DNA of 64,000 bases from Hymenobacter terrenus (GCF_000972495.1 NZ_LATM01000005.1:1-64000), one strand, 5' to 3'. Counted from the stretch's first letter, positions 26,609 through 36,741 are shown. Numbers and translations: made by a program. Notes: generated from the sequence alone by a model not told the origin.

Positions 26609-27352
26609 ATGGAAGCCTCTGATAGCCTGCCCGAAAACCCCCAGCCTGCCCCGCCTTACGCGCCGCCCGGCGCGCTCGGCATTAAGAGTTGGGCCGAGGA
26701 AGACCGGCCCCGCGAAAAGCTGATGGCCAAAGGCCGCGCCGCCCTGTCCGATGCCGAGCTTATCGCCATTCTGCTCGGCTCCGGCACCGTGAAACTCTCA
26801 GCCGTCGACGTGGCCAAGCTCATGCTGCAAGGCGTGAATAATGACCTCAATGCGCTGGCCCGGGAGAGCGTGAAACAGCTCTGTCGGCACCCCGGCATCG
26901 GCGAGGCCAAGGCCATTACCGTAGTAGCGGCGCTGGAGTTGGGCCGCCGTCGCAAGGAAGCCGACGCCGCCCCGCGCACCACCATCACCTGCTCGCGCGA
27001 CATTTACAACCTGATTCGGCCCAACCTGATGGACTTGCCGCACGAAGAATTCTGGGTGATTCTCTTGAACCGCGCCAACGTGGTGATGCGCAAAACGGCC
27101 ATCAGCCGCGGCGGCGTAGCCGGCACCGTAGCCGACCCCAAAATGATTTTCAAAGAAGCCCTGGAACAATTAGCCAGCAGCATCATTCTGGTTCACAACC
27201 ACCCCAGCGGCAACCGCAACCCCAGCGCAGCCGACATTCAACTCACTAAAAAATTAAAAGAGGCCGGCAGTTTTCTGGATTTGCCCATCCTGGACCACCT
27301 TATTTATTCCGACCAGGGCTACTACAGTTTCGCGGACGAGGGCATGCTGTAG
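26609..27352 (+). CDS. radC: RadC family JAMM-domain protein
   Basis: 247 residues. N-terminal helical UPF0758 region (KSWAEEDRPREKLMAKG, LLGSG), helix-hairpin-helix-like HPGIGEAKA near residue 95, and the C-terminal JAB/MPN metal site HNHPSGNRNPSAADI. Family name derives from early DNA-repair reports; the true role is unsettled. Full length. Confidence 0.93.
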   Translation: MEASDSLPENPQPAPPYAPPGALGIKSWAEEDRPREKLMAKGRAALSDAELIAILLGSGTVKLSAVDVAKLMLQGVNNDLNALARESVKQLCRHPGIGEAKAITVVAALELGRRRKEADAAPRTTITCSRDIYNLIRPNLMDLPHEEFWVILLNRANVVMRKTAISRGGVAGTVADPKMIFKEALEQLASSIILVHNHPSGNRNPSAADIQLTKKLKEAGSFLDLPILDHLIYSDQGYYSFADEGML

Positions 27353-27507
27353 ATGCGAATTGTGGTTTGGTGATTGAACGCGCCGCTTCCGGCTGCCATA
27401 AACTCATAAACTATAAAGCCAACAAGGCAGGAACTCCCGTGGTAGTGGAGCCAAGGGTTGGCCCCCTATCTGCAGCGTTGGCTCTCTTTTCAAAAAGGAA
27501 TGTTAGC

Positions 27508-28119
27508 ATGATCAAAAAAATAGCACTGGCTGCCGCATTACTCGGTATTATCCTCTATTCACTGAATGGAATGAAACCGGATTCCGGCGCTTATTTGGCC
27601 CAGTTACATAAGTCCCGCAGCGAAAAGAACCAGTCCTTCCGTCAGTCCACAAATTCCCCTTTATCCGCAGAGCAGAAGGCGCGATTTGATAGTCTGAAAT
27701 ACTATCCCGCTGAATTATCGCTGGTAATTGACGCCGCTATTTCGCGCAATTCTCGCCCGGATACGGTGCTTATTCAGATGAGTGACAACCAAGCGGAGAA
27801 ATACCTCAAATGGGGACAGGCCAAATTTACCATTGCCAATAAAAGCCAGCAATTGGGTATTTATTTAAAAGCAACTGGTACCGACTCCACGCTGTTTATT
27901 CCTTTCACGGACCTCACCAACGGCCACGAAACCTACGGCGGGGGCCGCTACCTCGATGCCCCTTTACCCGAGCCGGAAGCCACGGAAATAAAGCTGGATT
28001 TTAACCAAGCTTACAATCCCTACTGCGCTTATAACAACGAATACAGTTGTCCGGTACCACCCGCCGAAAACCGCCTCCAGGTTGCCATTCCAGCCGGTGA
28101 GAAGTCTTTTCACGACTAG
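27508..28119 (+). CDS. DUF1684 family protein
   Basis: 203 residues from the ATG at 27508, chosen for the AAAGGAA ribosome-binding sequence just before it and for the N-terminal hydrophobic segment (IALAAALLGIILY) that acts as signal or anchor. The motifs LFIPFTDLTNGHETYGGGRYLD and NPYCAYNNEYSCPVPPAEN are the signature of DUF1684. Function unknown. Lower GC than its neighbours. Confidence 0.85.
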   Translation: MIKKIALAAALLGIILYSLNGMKPDSGAYLAQLHKSRSEKNQSFRQSTNSPLSAEQKARFDSLKYYPAELSLVIDAAISRNSRPDTVLIQMSDNQAEKYLKWGQAKFTIANKSQQLGIYLKATGTDSTLFIPFTDLTNGHETYGGGRYLDAPLPEPEATEIKLDFNQAYNPYCAYNNEYSCPVPPAENRLQVAIPAGEKSFHD

Positions 28120-28161
28120 GCTCCCAAAACCCTGCTTCAGAAGCAGGGTTTTGGGAGCCTA
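28117..28161 (+). terminator. Terminator hairpin that includes the stop codon
   Basis: Perfect 21-bp stem with a 3-nt loop; the left arm begins with the TAG stop of the DUF1684 gene (TAGGCTCCCAAAACCCTGC). No long T-run follows. Confidence 0.7.
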
Positions 28162-28245
28162 GAGCATTTTCGGAGTGGGCGTAGCGTAGTGCGAACTCTG
28201 TAGTTCAGCCTGATACCACAACTTGTCTTGGTTTATTGCCCACAC

Positions 28246-28509
28246 CTAGCGGTCAAAAATGGAAGCAGGACGCGCTGCCGTCGTGCACCTCAGGTTTACC
28301 TGAAACGGCAAATTGTTGTCGTCGTAAATACCCGAAATTGAATACTCGGTACCAACTTTCGGAATTGGCTTAATTTGAGCGAATATCCCGCACGTGATAC
28401 TGGTAATAGTGCCCGTAGCGTCCACCACGGCGCTGCCAATGCCGTGATGGTTGAGGAACCCGTCGCCATACAGGTCGACAATGTTCACATCGTGGATGTT
28501 TCTAGGCAT
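28246..28509 (-). CDS. Small hypothetical protein
   Basis: 87 residues from the ATG at 28509. No signal peptide; beta-rich with a YGDGF and YSISGIYDDN pattern. Not recognised. Same strand as and 135 bp downstream of the 222-aa gene, with which it may form a pair. Confidence 0.5.
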   Translation of the reverse strand: MPRNIHDVNIVDLYGDGFLNHHGIGSAVVDATGTITSITCGIFAQIKPIPKVGTEYSISGIYDDNNLPFQVNLRCTTAARPASIFDR

Positions 28510-28644
28510 AGTCTGTCTATGGCTTTTAGCCTGATGGGTCTGATTGATAAGCAAGTAGCCGGTAGCTGGTGCCGGGCGTCCGGATGCAGTCCGTTGGGCA
28601 TGGAGTAACCCGGCACCAGTTGTTTGGTGGCGTTAAGGGTACCG

Positions 28645-29313
28645 TTACAGCGCGGCTTCCAGCACTTCGTACTGCTCAGCAAGGACTTTATTGCCCGACG
28701 CGGGGAGGAATTTACCCGAAGTTGAGTCGTAAGCCACGGAGATACTATCAACCTTCCCACCAAACTTCAAGGCCGTCATGGGCGAGGTCACGTTCGTCAC
28801 CACAGAATTACCTTTTACCTGCGACTGCAGCCAGATGTATACCGTAGTGAAAGGCGTCATGCTCGCCGTGCTTTGTAGCAGCACTGGAGCGGCCGATACG
28901 GCATTGTTCAAAATGTCGGTACCATTGACATTGGCATTCTGATACAGGCCTACGGTCATGTAGGGCGCGTTAGCATACTGGTTCAGAAGAGAGAACGAGC
29001 CCGCTTGTCCACCTGAGTCGGGCCCTGTAATAACCCCGCTGAGTTCCAGGGAGTACAGCTTATTGTCGGCAGCTGGTACCGGCACACTGGAAAGCTGCGT
29101 GAGCACTGCTCCATTTTGGACTGCACTAGTTGAGGCATAGATGCCGTATTCCTCGGCCCAGCTGATAGTATTGGCATTAAGCGCCTTGAAGGCCAACCAG
29201 GCCACGTTGGGGCTGCCGCCCTGGGTGGGTTTGGCGATGATTACGTTGGTGCCAGTAGCGTACAGTATTTGTAGCTGCTCGTTGGTGAAAGCGACGTTCA
29301 GGGAGAAATCCAT
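28645..29313 (-). CDS. Beta-rich hypothetical protein
   Basis: 222 residues from the ATG at 29313. The sequence is Asn-, Thr- and Ser-rich with many predicted strands, no signal peptide, no membrane helix (FTNEQLQILYATGTNVIIAK, ISWAEEYGIYAST). The look is of a soluble lectin- or jelly-roll-like protein, but I cannot name a family. GC content is lower than in the core genes, suggesting acquisition. Confidence 0.6.
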   Translation of the reverse strand: MDFSLNVAFTNEQLQILYATGTNVIIAKPTQGGSPNVAWLAFKALNANTISWAEEYGIYASTSAVQNGAVLTQLSSVPVPAADNKLYSLELSGVITGPDSGGQAGSFSLLNQYANAPYMTVGLYQNANVNGTDILNNAVSAAPVLLQSTASMTPFTTVYIWLQSQVKGNSVVTNVTSPMTALKFGGKVDSISVAYDSTSGKFLPASGNKVLAEQYEVLEAAL

Positions 29314-29646
29314 GACGAATGGGGTAGTTTGTTTTGTAGCGCCTACTCTGGTTAAGGCTTTTCGGCGGCCGCCTAGTGAATCTGGATTGCGCAATCCGCC
29401 AACAGCTACTACCCTGTTGACAAATCAAAATTCGGATTTGCCCTGCCCCTGCACACGAGTATAATTTCCTGTTTTATAAAACCACGTAGTTCTACCTGGC
29501 TAAGAAACAGCTATACACCCCGACCCTCCTGCCTGATAAAACACCAGCATTCACAAGGAAAAACCTTATCAAGTGTCTCGTCATATCATATAATATCTTT
29601 ATCCCACAGCGAAGCCGATAAAATAACATAGCCGCATATAGGTTAG

Positions 29647-29859
29647 TTGTCACCAAACCCTATCTTTGAAAGGTCTACCTGCAATGGCGGCCTCGACACG
29701 GGGCTCCTCGGTAATGAAGCGCTCCGGCCAGCGGCTGGCGGCGCAGGTCTGTGTAGCATCGACGTTCGGGTCCGAATGCTTCAGGCCCGGCTGGTCGAAT
29801 CGGTGCTCGACCGGAGCACGCGCATGGCCGTTGAGTTGCCCGTTCCGGCTTCACATTAA
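29647..29859 (+). pseudogene. Probable C-terminal remnant of a sensor histidine kinase
   Basis: The 70-residue frame contains GGAGLCSIDVRVRMLQA and ends MAVELPVPAS. This fits the end of a HATPase_c domain (G-x-GL-x-SI-x-x-RV...L...VELPVP), as in NarL-partner kinases, but the N-box, the DHp domain and any sensor are missing. It lies 36 bp before a NarL-type response regulator, where the kinase would be expected. The reading is by eye, from a weak pattern. Confidence 0.45.
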
Positions 29860-29895
29860 CCACTGCTTTTTTCTACCTTTCTACTCTTTTCTCTT

Positions 29896-30564
29896 ATGTC
29901 TGCCATTGATTACCCGGTTCAGATTGCCCTGCTCGATGACCACGCGCTGTTTCGGCAGGGCATGCGCTACATCCTGCAGACGTTGCCCTACGTGGAAACC
30001 GTTATAGAAACCGCTGAATTCTCTGAGCTGCTCACCCTTTGCCGCCAGCGCCTGCCTGATGTAGTGCTGCTTGACCTGCAAATGCCCGGCGTGGACGGCC
30101 CCGCGGCAGCCGAGCAGCTGCTCAACGAGTTTCCAGACCTGAAAATCATTGTTTTGTCGATGTACTCGGCCGATAAATTCATCACTCAGATGATGAAGCT
30201 CAAGGTGCGTAGCTACCTGCCCAAAGACGCCGACCAGGAGCAGCTTCGGCAAGCCATTGAGGACGTTCTGACGACGGGCCACCATTTCACCCCGCGCATC
30301 TCGCGGGCGCTAATGCGGGGAATCCAGGAGCCCATTCGCCAAACCCCGACCAAACTGCTTGACCTCGTGCAGCTCACCCCACGCGAGCTGGAGGTGTTAC
30401 ATTATATCTGCGAAGGCCACACGACCGCGGAAATCGCCAGCCAGCTTTTTATCAGCCCCCGCACCGTGGAAGGCCACCGGCAAAATCTGCTGGAAAAAAC
30501 GGGGGCCCACAACTCAACGGGGCTGGTGCTCTACGCCGCCCGCCAGGGGCTGCTTGAGGCGTAG
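29896..30564 (+). CDS. NarL/LuxR-type response regulator
   Basis: 222 residues. Receiver domain with acidic pair DD14-15, phosphoacceptor Asp60 (VLLDLQMPG) and the conserved Lys in YLPKDA. The C-terminal LuxR helix-turn-helix is complete (LTPRELEVLHYICEGHTTAEIA...ISPRTVEGHRQNLLEKTGA). It lacks an adjacent intact kinase; the fragment before it may be what is left of one. It probably takes phosphate from a kinase encoded elsewhere. Confidence 0.92.
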   Translation: MSAIDYPVQIALLDDHALFRQGMRYILQTLPYVETVIETAEFSELLTLCRQRLPDVVLLDLQMPGVDGPAAAEQLLNEFPDLKIIVLSMYSADKFITQMMKLKVRSYLPKDADQEQLRQAIEDVLTTGHHFTPRISRALMRGIQEPIRQTPTKLLDLVQLTPRELEVLHYICEGHTTAEIASQLFISPRTVEGHRQNLLEKTGAHNSTGLVLYAARQGLLEA

Positions 30565-30623
30565 TTGCCAAGTCAGTGAGCCGCGCCAGCAGGCTTCGCT
30601 GAAACCAGTTGGCGCGGGTTCGA

Positions 30624-30722
30624 ACTGTAGCGTAGACTCTGCGAGTCCGCGTCCCCGCGCCGGTCGCATCGTTCGGGTATCGTTCAGAGGTGCGGAACCA
30701 CTACGACCCGAAACTACGCTAG
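30624..30722. repeat. Dispersed palindromic repeat (copy with 46504-46535)
   Basis: GTAGCGTAG...CTACGCTA end motifs face each other, and CCGCGTCCCCGC inside matches the reverse complement of the 46.5-kb copy. Located between the response regulator and pheT. Confidence 0.45.
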
Positions 30723-30752
30723 GCTGGACGAGCACGAGGCGCCGCCAACGAA

Positions 30753-30781
30753 TTGGACCATCCCACATCGCCTTACCTTTG
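30753..30781 (+). promoter_or_regulatory. Putative pheT promoter
   Basis: TTG, 18 nt, TACCTTTG: full match to the Bacteroidota sigma-A consensus, 51 bp before the pheT start. Confidence 0.6.
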
Positions 30782-30831
30782 CATGGGTTGAACAGCAATC
30801 GATACCCGTTCAACAAATAACCACCCAACCC

Positions 30832-33267
30832 ATGCGTATTTCTTTCGACTGGCTTAAAACCCTCATTCCTACCGATAAACCCGCGACCGAAATCGGTGCC
30901 TTGCTCACCGGCTCGGGCCTGGAAGTAGAGAGCCAGGAAGAGCTGGAAAGCATTCCCGGCGGCTTGCGCGGCGTGGTACTGGGCACCGTGCTCACCTGCG
31001 AGCGTCACCCCGATGCCGACAAGCTCAGCCTGACCACCGTGGATGTGGGCGACGACACCCCGCGCCAAATAGTGTGCGGCGCCCCCAACGTGGCCGCCGG
31101 CCAGCGCGTGGTGGTGGCACTGGAAGGGGCCACCCTCTACCCTTCCCAAGGCGAGCCGTTCAAAATCAAGAAAAGCAAAATTCGCGGGGCGGCTTCCGAA
31201 GGCATGATTTGCGCCGAGGACGAAATCGGCCTGGGAACTTCGCATGCCGGCATTATGGTGCTGGAAACCGAGCTGCCGAATGGCACGCCCGCCGCCGCGT
31301 ATTTCGGCCTGGGGTCGGATATGGTCTTCGAGATTGGCCTCACGCCCAACCGGGCCGATGCCGCCTCGCACTACGGGGTGGCCCGCGAACTACGCGCCCT
31401 GCTGCGCCAGCCCTGCCACTTGCCGGATATCACCAGCTTTCAGGCGCCAGCCTCGGCCGCTGCCAATATTGCCGTCACCATTGAGGACGAAGCTGCCTGC
31501 CCGCGCTACGCCGGCTTGCTACTCGATAACGTGCAGGTCGGCCCCTCGCCGGAGTGGTTGCAGCGGCGCCTGCGCAGCATCGGCCTCTCCCCCATCAACA
31601 ACGTGGTGGACGTGACCAATTTCGTGCTGCACGAGTTGGGGCAGCCCCTCCACGCTTTTGATGCCGACCAGATTACGGGCGGCCAGATTCGGGTGAAGCG
31701 CGCCGCGGCGGGCGAGAAATTCGTGACCCTCGACGGGGTGGAACGCAGCCTGAGAGCCGACGACTTGGTTATTGCCGATGCCAACGGTGCTCCTATGGCA
31801 CTGGCTGGCGTATTCGGTGGCAAAACCTCAGGCGTGAGCGAAACCACTACCCGCGTATTCCTGGAAAGCGCCTACTTCGGCCCGGCCGCCGTGCGGCGCA
31901 CCTCCCAAACGCACCAGCTGAAGACCGATGCCTCGTTCCGTTTCGAGCGCGGCACCGACCCGAATATGGTGCCTGTGGCGCTGCAACGGGCAGCTTTGCT
32001 TCTCCAGGAAGTGGCTGGGGCTACCGTGGCCGCCCCCGTCGTGGACGAGTACCCCACGCTGGTTGAGCCCGCCACGGTGCGGCTGCGGCTGCCCCGCGTG
32101 GAACGGCTGGTGGGTCAGTACATTGCCCCCGAGCGCATCCGGCAGATTCTGACGGACCTCGATATTGTCATCACCAATGAAAACCCGGATGCTGGCGACC
32201 AGGACACCTGGCTGCTCACGGTGCCGCCGCACAAGGTGGACGTGACGCGGGAGGCCGATATCATCGAGGAAATTCTGCGGATTTACGGCTACAATAACGT
32301 GGCGCTGCGGCCGAATAACTCGGCGTCGTTCCTCGCGAAGTTTCCGAACCCCGACCCCGAGGTGACGCGCGTAAAAATTGCTTCGCTGCTGAGTGGGCAG
32401 GGCTTTTCGGAGATTCTGACCAACTCGCTTACCAACTCGCAGTATTTCGACAAAGACGGCGAAGCGAATGATTCGCTGGTGCGCATTCTGAATTATAACA
32501 GCGTTGACTTGAACGCGATGCGGCCCACGCTGCTGCATTCGGGGCTGGAAATAATCCGGCACAACATCAACCGCCGTCAGCGCGATTTGAGGCTGTACGA
32601 ATTCGGCAAAGTGTACTCGCAAACCGCCGAGGGCAAGTATCAGGAGAAGAACAAGCTGGTGATTTACCTGACCGGCAATGCGACTGGCGAAACCTGGCAG
32701 CACAAATCGGAGAAAGCCACGTTCCACGACTTGGCGGGTGCGGTGCAGCAGGTGCTGGCTGCTCTGGGTTTCGGCGGCGCGGCTTCGCAGCCGGTGCAGC
32801 ACCCCTACCTGGCCGGGGGCCTCACCCTGCTGGTGCACAATCAGCCCGTGGCGCAGCTCGGCGCCGTGGCGGCCTCGGTGCTAAAGCAGCTCGATGTGAC
32901 GCAGCCCGTGTGGTACGCCGAGTTGGATTGGGACGCACTGTCGAAGAAGTACAAGCCCACGCTGGTGGCCCGCGAGCTGCCCAAGTTCCCGGAGGTGCGG
33001 CGCGACCTGAGCCTGGTGGTAGATGCCGGCGTAACCTTCGACCAGCTCCGCCAGATTGCCCAACGCACCGAAAAGAAACTCCTGCAAAGCATCAACGTGT
33101 TCGACGTGTACGCGGGCGAAAACCTTGGCGCGGGCAAGAAGTCCTATTCGGTCAGCTTCACCTTGCAGGATTTCAGCCAGACGCTCAGTGAACAGGCTAT
33201 CGACCAGGTGATGCAGCGCCTCATCGGGCAGTTTGAGAAGCAGGCCGGGGCCGTCATCCGGCGCTAG
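30832..33267 (+). CDS. pheT: Phenylalanine--tRNA ligase beta subunit
   Basis: 811 residues, full length for bacterial PheT. In order: N-terminal domain, tRNA-binding OB fold at about 40-150 (VVLGTVLTCERHPDADKLSLTTVDVG), B3/4 editing domain about 215-380, B5 domain about 405-480 and C-terminal anticodon-binding FDX-ACB domain about 715-810. Works with PheS (not in this window) to charge tRNA-Phe and proofread Tyr. Start chosen at the ATG after a promoter. Confidence 0.97.
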   Translation: MRISFDWLKTLIPTDKPATEIGALLTGSGLEVESQEELESIPGGLRGVVLGTVLTCERHPDADKLSLTTVDVGDDTPRQIVCGAPNVAAGQRVVVALEGATLYPSQGEPFKIKKSKIRGAASEGMICAEDEIGLGTSHAGIMVLETELPNGTPAAAYFGLGSDMVFEIGLTPNRADAASHYGVARELRALLRQPCHLPDITSFQAPASAAANIAVTIEDEAACPRYAGLLLDNVQVGPSPEWLQRRLRSIGLSPINNVVDVTNFVLHELGQPLHAFDADQITGGQIRVKRAAAGEKFVTLDGVERSLRADDLVIADANGAPMALAGVFGGKTSGVSETTTRVFLESAYFGPAAVRRTSQTHQLKTDASFRFERGTDPNMVPVALQRAALLLQEVAGATVAAPVVDEYPTLVEPATVRLRLPRVERLVGQYIAPERIRQILTDLDIVITNENPDAGDQDTWLLTVPPHKVDVTREADIIEEILRIYGYNNVALRPNNSASFLAKFPNPDPEVTRVKIASLLSGQGFSEILTNSLTNSQYFDKDGEANDSLVRILNYNSVDLNAMRPTLLHSGLEIIRHNINRRQRDLRLYEFGKVYSQTAEGKYQEKNKLVIYLTGNATGETWQHKSEKATFHDLAGAVQQVLAALGFGGAASQPVQHPYLAGGLTLLVHNQPVAQLGAVAASVLKQLDVTQPVWYAELDWDALSKKYKPTLVARELPKFPEVRRDLSLVVDAGVTFDQLRQIAQRTEKKLLQSINVFDVYAGENLGAGKKSYSVSFTLQDFSQTLSEQAIDQVMQRLIGQFEKQAGAVIRR

Positions 33268-33290
33268 AACTACCGGGGTATTCCCGAACG

Positions 33291-33337
33291 AAAAGGCACC
33301 ACTCCCCCCGAAGGGAACTCGTGGTGCCTTTTGTTTT
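33291..33337 (+). terminator. Terminator after pheT
   Basis: AAAAGGCACCAC, 18-nt loop, GTGGTGCCTTTTGTTTT, 24 bp past the pheT stop. Confidence 0.85.
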
Positions 33338-33490
33338 AACAAATGTCCCAAGCGCCTGTAATACCGGCCTAGCAGCGGCGATATAAGCAGTGCCCGAAGC
33401 AATTGGTAGGCCCGAGTCTGCGCCCGCGTTGCTAAGTTGCCGCCCGAATTCGGTCAACCGCTTTTCATCTCTTACTCTTTTTTCGCAAAA

Positions 33491-36400
33491 ATGAATCTTC
33501 GATTCTTGTCAACCCTGGGACTAGCTCTGCTAACGACTATCGGTTTTGCCCAGCAAAAACCGGCTGGTAAGGGCGCTAAAGCCCCGACCACCAAAGCGGC
33601 CCTGGCCACTACGCCCGGCGGCACCAAGCTGGTGGAGAAAGTGACCAAGCAGCCCGGCCAGCTCGTCATTCCCTACGAAAAATACGTGCTGCCCAACGGC
33701 CTCACGCTTATCGTGAGCGAGGACCATTCCGACCCGCTGGTGCATGTGGACGTAACCTACCACGTAGGTTCGGCCCGCGAGCAAATCGGGAAGTCGGGCT
33801 TTGCCCACTTCTTCGAGCACATGATGTTTCAGGGGTCTGACCACGTGGGCGACCAGCAGCACTTCAAGCTGGTGACGGCCGCCGGCGGTACCCTGAACGG
33901 CTCAACCAACCAAGACCGCACCAATTATTTCGAGACCCTGCCCAGCAACCAACTCGAAACCGGGCTGTGGCTGGAAGCCGACCGTATGGGCTTCCTGCTC
34001 GACGCCGTGAGCCAGAAGAAGTTTGAAATCCAGCGCTCGACGGTGAAAAACGAGCGGGGCCAGAACTACGACAACCGCCCGTATGGCCTCACGGGCGAAT
34101 ACGTCAGCAAAACGCTGTACCCATATGGCCATCCCTATTCCTGGCTGACCATTGGCTACCTCGAAGACCTGGACCGCTCGGATGTGAACGACCTGAAGAA
34201 CTTCTTCCTGCGCTGGTACGGCCCCAACAATGCCACCCTGACCGTGGGCGGCGACGTGCAGCCCGCCCGGGTAGTAAAGCTGGTGGAAAAATACTTCGGC
34301 TCGATTAAGCGCGGCCCGGCCGTGGCCAAAGCCTCACTGCCCGCCCCTGTGCTCGCCGCCGACCGCTACGTGAGCTACCAGGACAACGTGCGCTTTCCCA
34401 TGCTGCAAGTGGTGTTCCCGACCGTCCCCCACGGCCATCCTGACGAAATGCCGCTGGATGCCCTGGCCGAAATCCTGGGTGGGGGCAACAACTCGCTACT
34501 TTACAAAAACCTGGTGAAGAACCAGAAAGCCGTGCAGGCCAATGCCAGCCAACGCAACTCGGAGCTTGGTGGTCAGTTGGCCTTCGTGGCCCTGCCCTTT
34601 CCCGGCAAAGGTCTCGACAGCCTCGAAACCATCGTGCGCAGCACCCTGAGCGAGTTTGAAAAGCGCGGCGTGACCGATGAAGATTTGCAGCGCTTCAAAG
34701 CCCAGATCGAAGCGCAGACCGTGAACGGCCTGGCCAGCGTGCAAGGCAAGGTGAGCCAGCTGGCCGCCAACCAGACGTTCTTCAGCAACCCGAACTACAT
34801 TACCGTTGAAAGCAAGCGCTTGCAGGCCCTTACCAAGGCTGATATCCAGCGGGCTTACGATAAGTATGTCAAAGGCAAGCACGCCGTTGTGCTGAGCGTG
34901 CTGCCCAAAACCGGCGGTGCGGTAGCAGCCAAGCCGGATAATTATACCATCGACAAATCGGGCTACAAAGCGCCAAAAGACGAGTACAGTGGCCTGACCT
35001 ACGTGAAGGCCAAAGACAACTTCGACCGCGGCAAGCAACCAGCGGCGGGGGCCAACCCGGTGATAAAAGTGCCAGCCCTGTACCGTGAGGAGTTGGCCAA
35101 TGGCCTGAAGGTTATCGGCACGCGCAATACCGAGATTCCGGCCGTGACCATGCTGCTCACCATCCGCGGCGGGCACCGCCTGGAGCAGGCCAACCCGGCG
35201 AAGGCGGGCGTGGCTTACTTGACGGCCCAACTGCTGAATGAAGGCTCGGAAAAGTACACGAGCGAGGAGTTTTCAACGGCACTAGACAAGCTGGGCAGCA
35301 CCATTCAAGTGTCGTCGGGTGATGACCGCACCACGGTATACGTGCAAAGCCTGACCAAAAATCTGCCCGCCACCTTGGCGCTGCTCGACCAGCGCCTGCT
35401 GCATCCCCGCTTCGACCCGGCTGATTTCGCCCGGCTCAAGAAGCAAACGCTGGAGCTTATCGCCAACCAGAATACCCAGCCGGTGGTCATTGCCGATAAA
35501 ACCTACAACCGACTGCTCTACGGCCCGAACGACATTATGAGCATCCCGGGCAGCGGCACCGCTGCTACGGCTGCCAGCATCACCCTCGACGATGTGAAGC
35601 AGTTTTATCAACAGAATTACGCGCCCAACGTGAGCTTCCTGACGGTGGTGGGCGATGTAGACCAGAAGGACCTGACGCCCAAGCTGGCTTTCCTGAAAGC
35701 CTGGGCCAAGAAAGACGTGACGCTGCCCACCGCCACGGCTGCCACACAGCCCGACAAAACCCGTCTTTACTTCGTGAACAAGGACGGCGCGCCCCAGTCA
35801 GAAATCCGCGTTGGCTACCTGGCGCTGCCTTACGACGCTACCGGCGACTACTACCGCGCCTACCTGGCCAACTACGTACTGGGCGGCGCCTTCAACTCGC
35901 GCATCAACCTGAACCTGCGCGAAAACAAGGGCTATACCTACGGCGCCGGCAGCGGCTACCGCGGCACAAGCTACGTGGGTCCGTTCACGGCCCAGGCCGG
36001 CGTGCGCGCTGATGCCACGGCTCCTTCGGTGAAGGAGTTCATGAGCGAAATCACCAACTACGCCAACGGTATTTCGGATGAGGAACTGGCGTTCCTGCAA
36101 TCATCGGTGGGCCAGAGCGACGCCCTGAAGTACGAAACCGGCCAGCAGAAAGCCAGCTTCCTGAGCCGCATCGTGGAGTACAACCTGCCCACTACTTTCG
36201 TGGATGAACAGAGCCAGATTCTGAAGAAGCTGACCAAGGAGGACATTCAGGCATCGGCCAAGAAATTCTTGCCGGCCGACAAGATGTACATCGTGGTAGT
36301 GGGCGACCGCAAGCAGCTGCCCGCGGTGCAGGCGCTCGGCTACGAAGTGGTGGAGCTGGACCTCGACGGCAATCGCGTGGCCGACGCGGCCCTGAAAATG

Positions 36401-36514
36401 TCGACCCAGGCGCCCACCGAAACACAGATGACCGCCCCAGCCGATGAGAAGATGAAAAGCAAGACCGACGACGGCGGCAAAATCAAAACCAAGACCAAGA
36501 AGGGCAAGAGCTAA
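33491..36514 (+). CDS. M16 family zinc metalloprotease, two-module
   Basis: 1007 residues from the ATG at 33491, which starts a signal peptide (to about GFAQQ, residue 20). The first M16 module carries the inverted zinc site HFFEH (about residue 115) and downstream Glu; the second module (from about 530) is of the inactive type without HxxEH, giving the clam-shell pair. The C-terminus is Lys-rich. Periplasmic or secreted peptidase for short or unfolded peptides is the expected role. Long leader-linker with Lys/Ala repeats after the signal. Confidence 0.92.
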   Translation: MNLRFLSTLGLALLTTIGFAQQKPAGKGAKAPTTKAALATTPGGTKLVEKVTKQPGQLVIPYEKYVLPNGLTLIVSEDHSDPLVHVDVTYHVGSAREQIGKSGFAHFFEHMMFQGSDHVGDQQHFKLVTAAGGTLNGSTNQDRTNYFETLPSNQLETGLWLEADRMGFLLDAVSQKKFEIQRSTVKNERGQNYDNRPYGLTGEYVSKTLYPYGHPYSWLTIGYLEDLDRSDVNDLKNFFLRWYGPNNATLTVGGDVQPARVVKLVEKYFGSIKRGPAVAKASLPAPVLAADRYVSYQDNVRFPMLQVVFPTVPHGHPDEMPLDALAEILGGGNNSLLYKNLVKNQKAVQANASQRNSELGGQLAFVALPFPGKGLDSLETIVRSTLSEFEKRGVTDEDLQRFKAQIEAQTVNGLASVQGKVSQLAANQTFFSNPNYITVESKRLQALTKADIQRAYDKYVKGKHAVVLSVLPKTGGAVAAKPDNYTIDKSGYKAPKDEYSGLTYVKAKDNFDRGKQPAAGANPVIKVPALYREELANGLKVIGTRNTEIPAVTMLLTIRGGHRLEQANPAKAGVAYLTAQLLNEGSEKYTSEEFSTALDKLGSTIQVSSGDDRTTVYVQSLTKNLPATLALLDQRLLHPRFDPADFARLKKQTLELIANQNTQPVVIADKTYNRLLYGPNDIMSIPGSGTAATAASITLDDVKQFYQQNYAPNVSFLTVVGDVDQKDLTPKLAFLKAWAKKDVTLPTATAATQPDKTRLYFVNKDGAPQSEIRVGYLALPYDATGDYYRAYLANYVLGGAFNSRINLNLRENKGYTYGAGSGYRGTSYVGPFTAQAGVRADATAPSVKEFMSEITNYANGISDEELAFLQSSVGQSDALKYETGQQKASFLSRIVEYNLPTTFVDEQSQILKKLTKEDIQASAKKFLPADKMYIVVVGDRKQLPAVQALGYEVVELDLDGNRVADAALKMSTQAPTETQMTAPADEKMKSKTDDGGKIKTKTKKGKS

Positions 36515-36741
36515 AGCCGAACCGGCTACCGCACAGTGCAAAGTAGCTGACCGGCTGCTCGTAGTTCCAGTACCATTGCGCGAGCGAGCTACTGCGCTGG
36601 GTGTGACAGGCTCCTGTTTTGTATCTTCGACAGCGCCTAGCCTTTTATCAAACTTCCCTGAGTAGCAAGTGACGAGCGGGTCCCTGGTAAAGCGTAGCTT
36701 TCGGGGACCCGCTTTATCTTCACCCAAAAATTATCACGACC

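Noticed and set aside
30600..30640. tRNA-like GGTTCGAACT
   Set aside because: No acceptor or anticodon stems around it.
30514..31371. Long open frame on the minus strand opposite pheT
   Set aside because: Shadow of the pheT coding frame; low-complexity composition, no motif.
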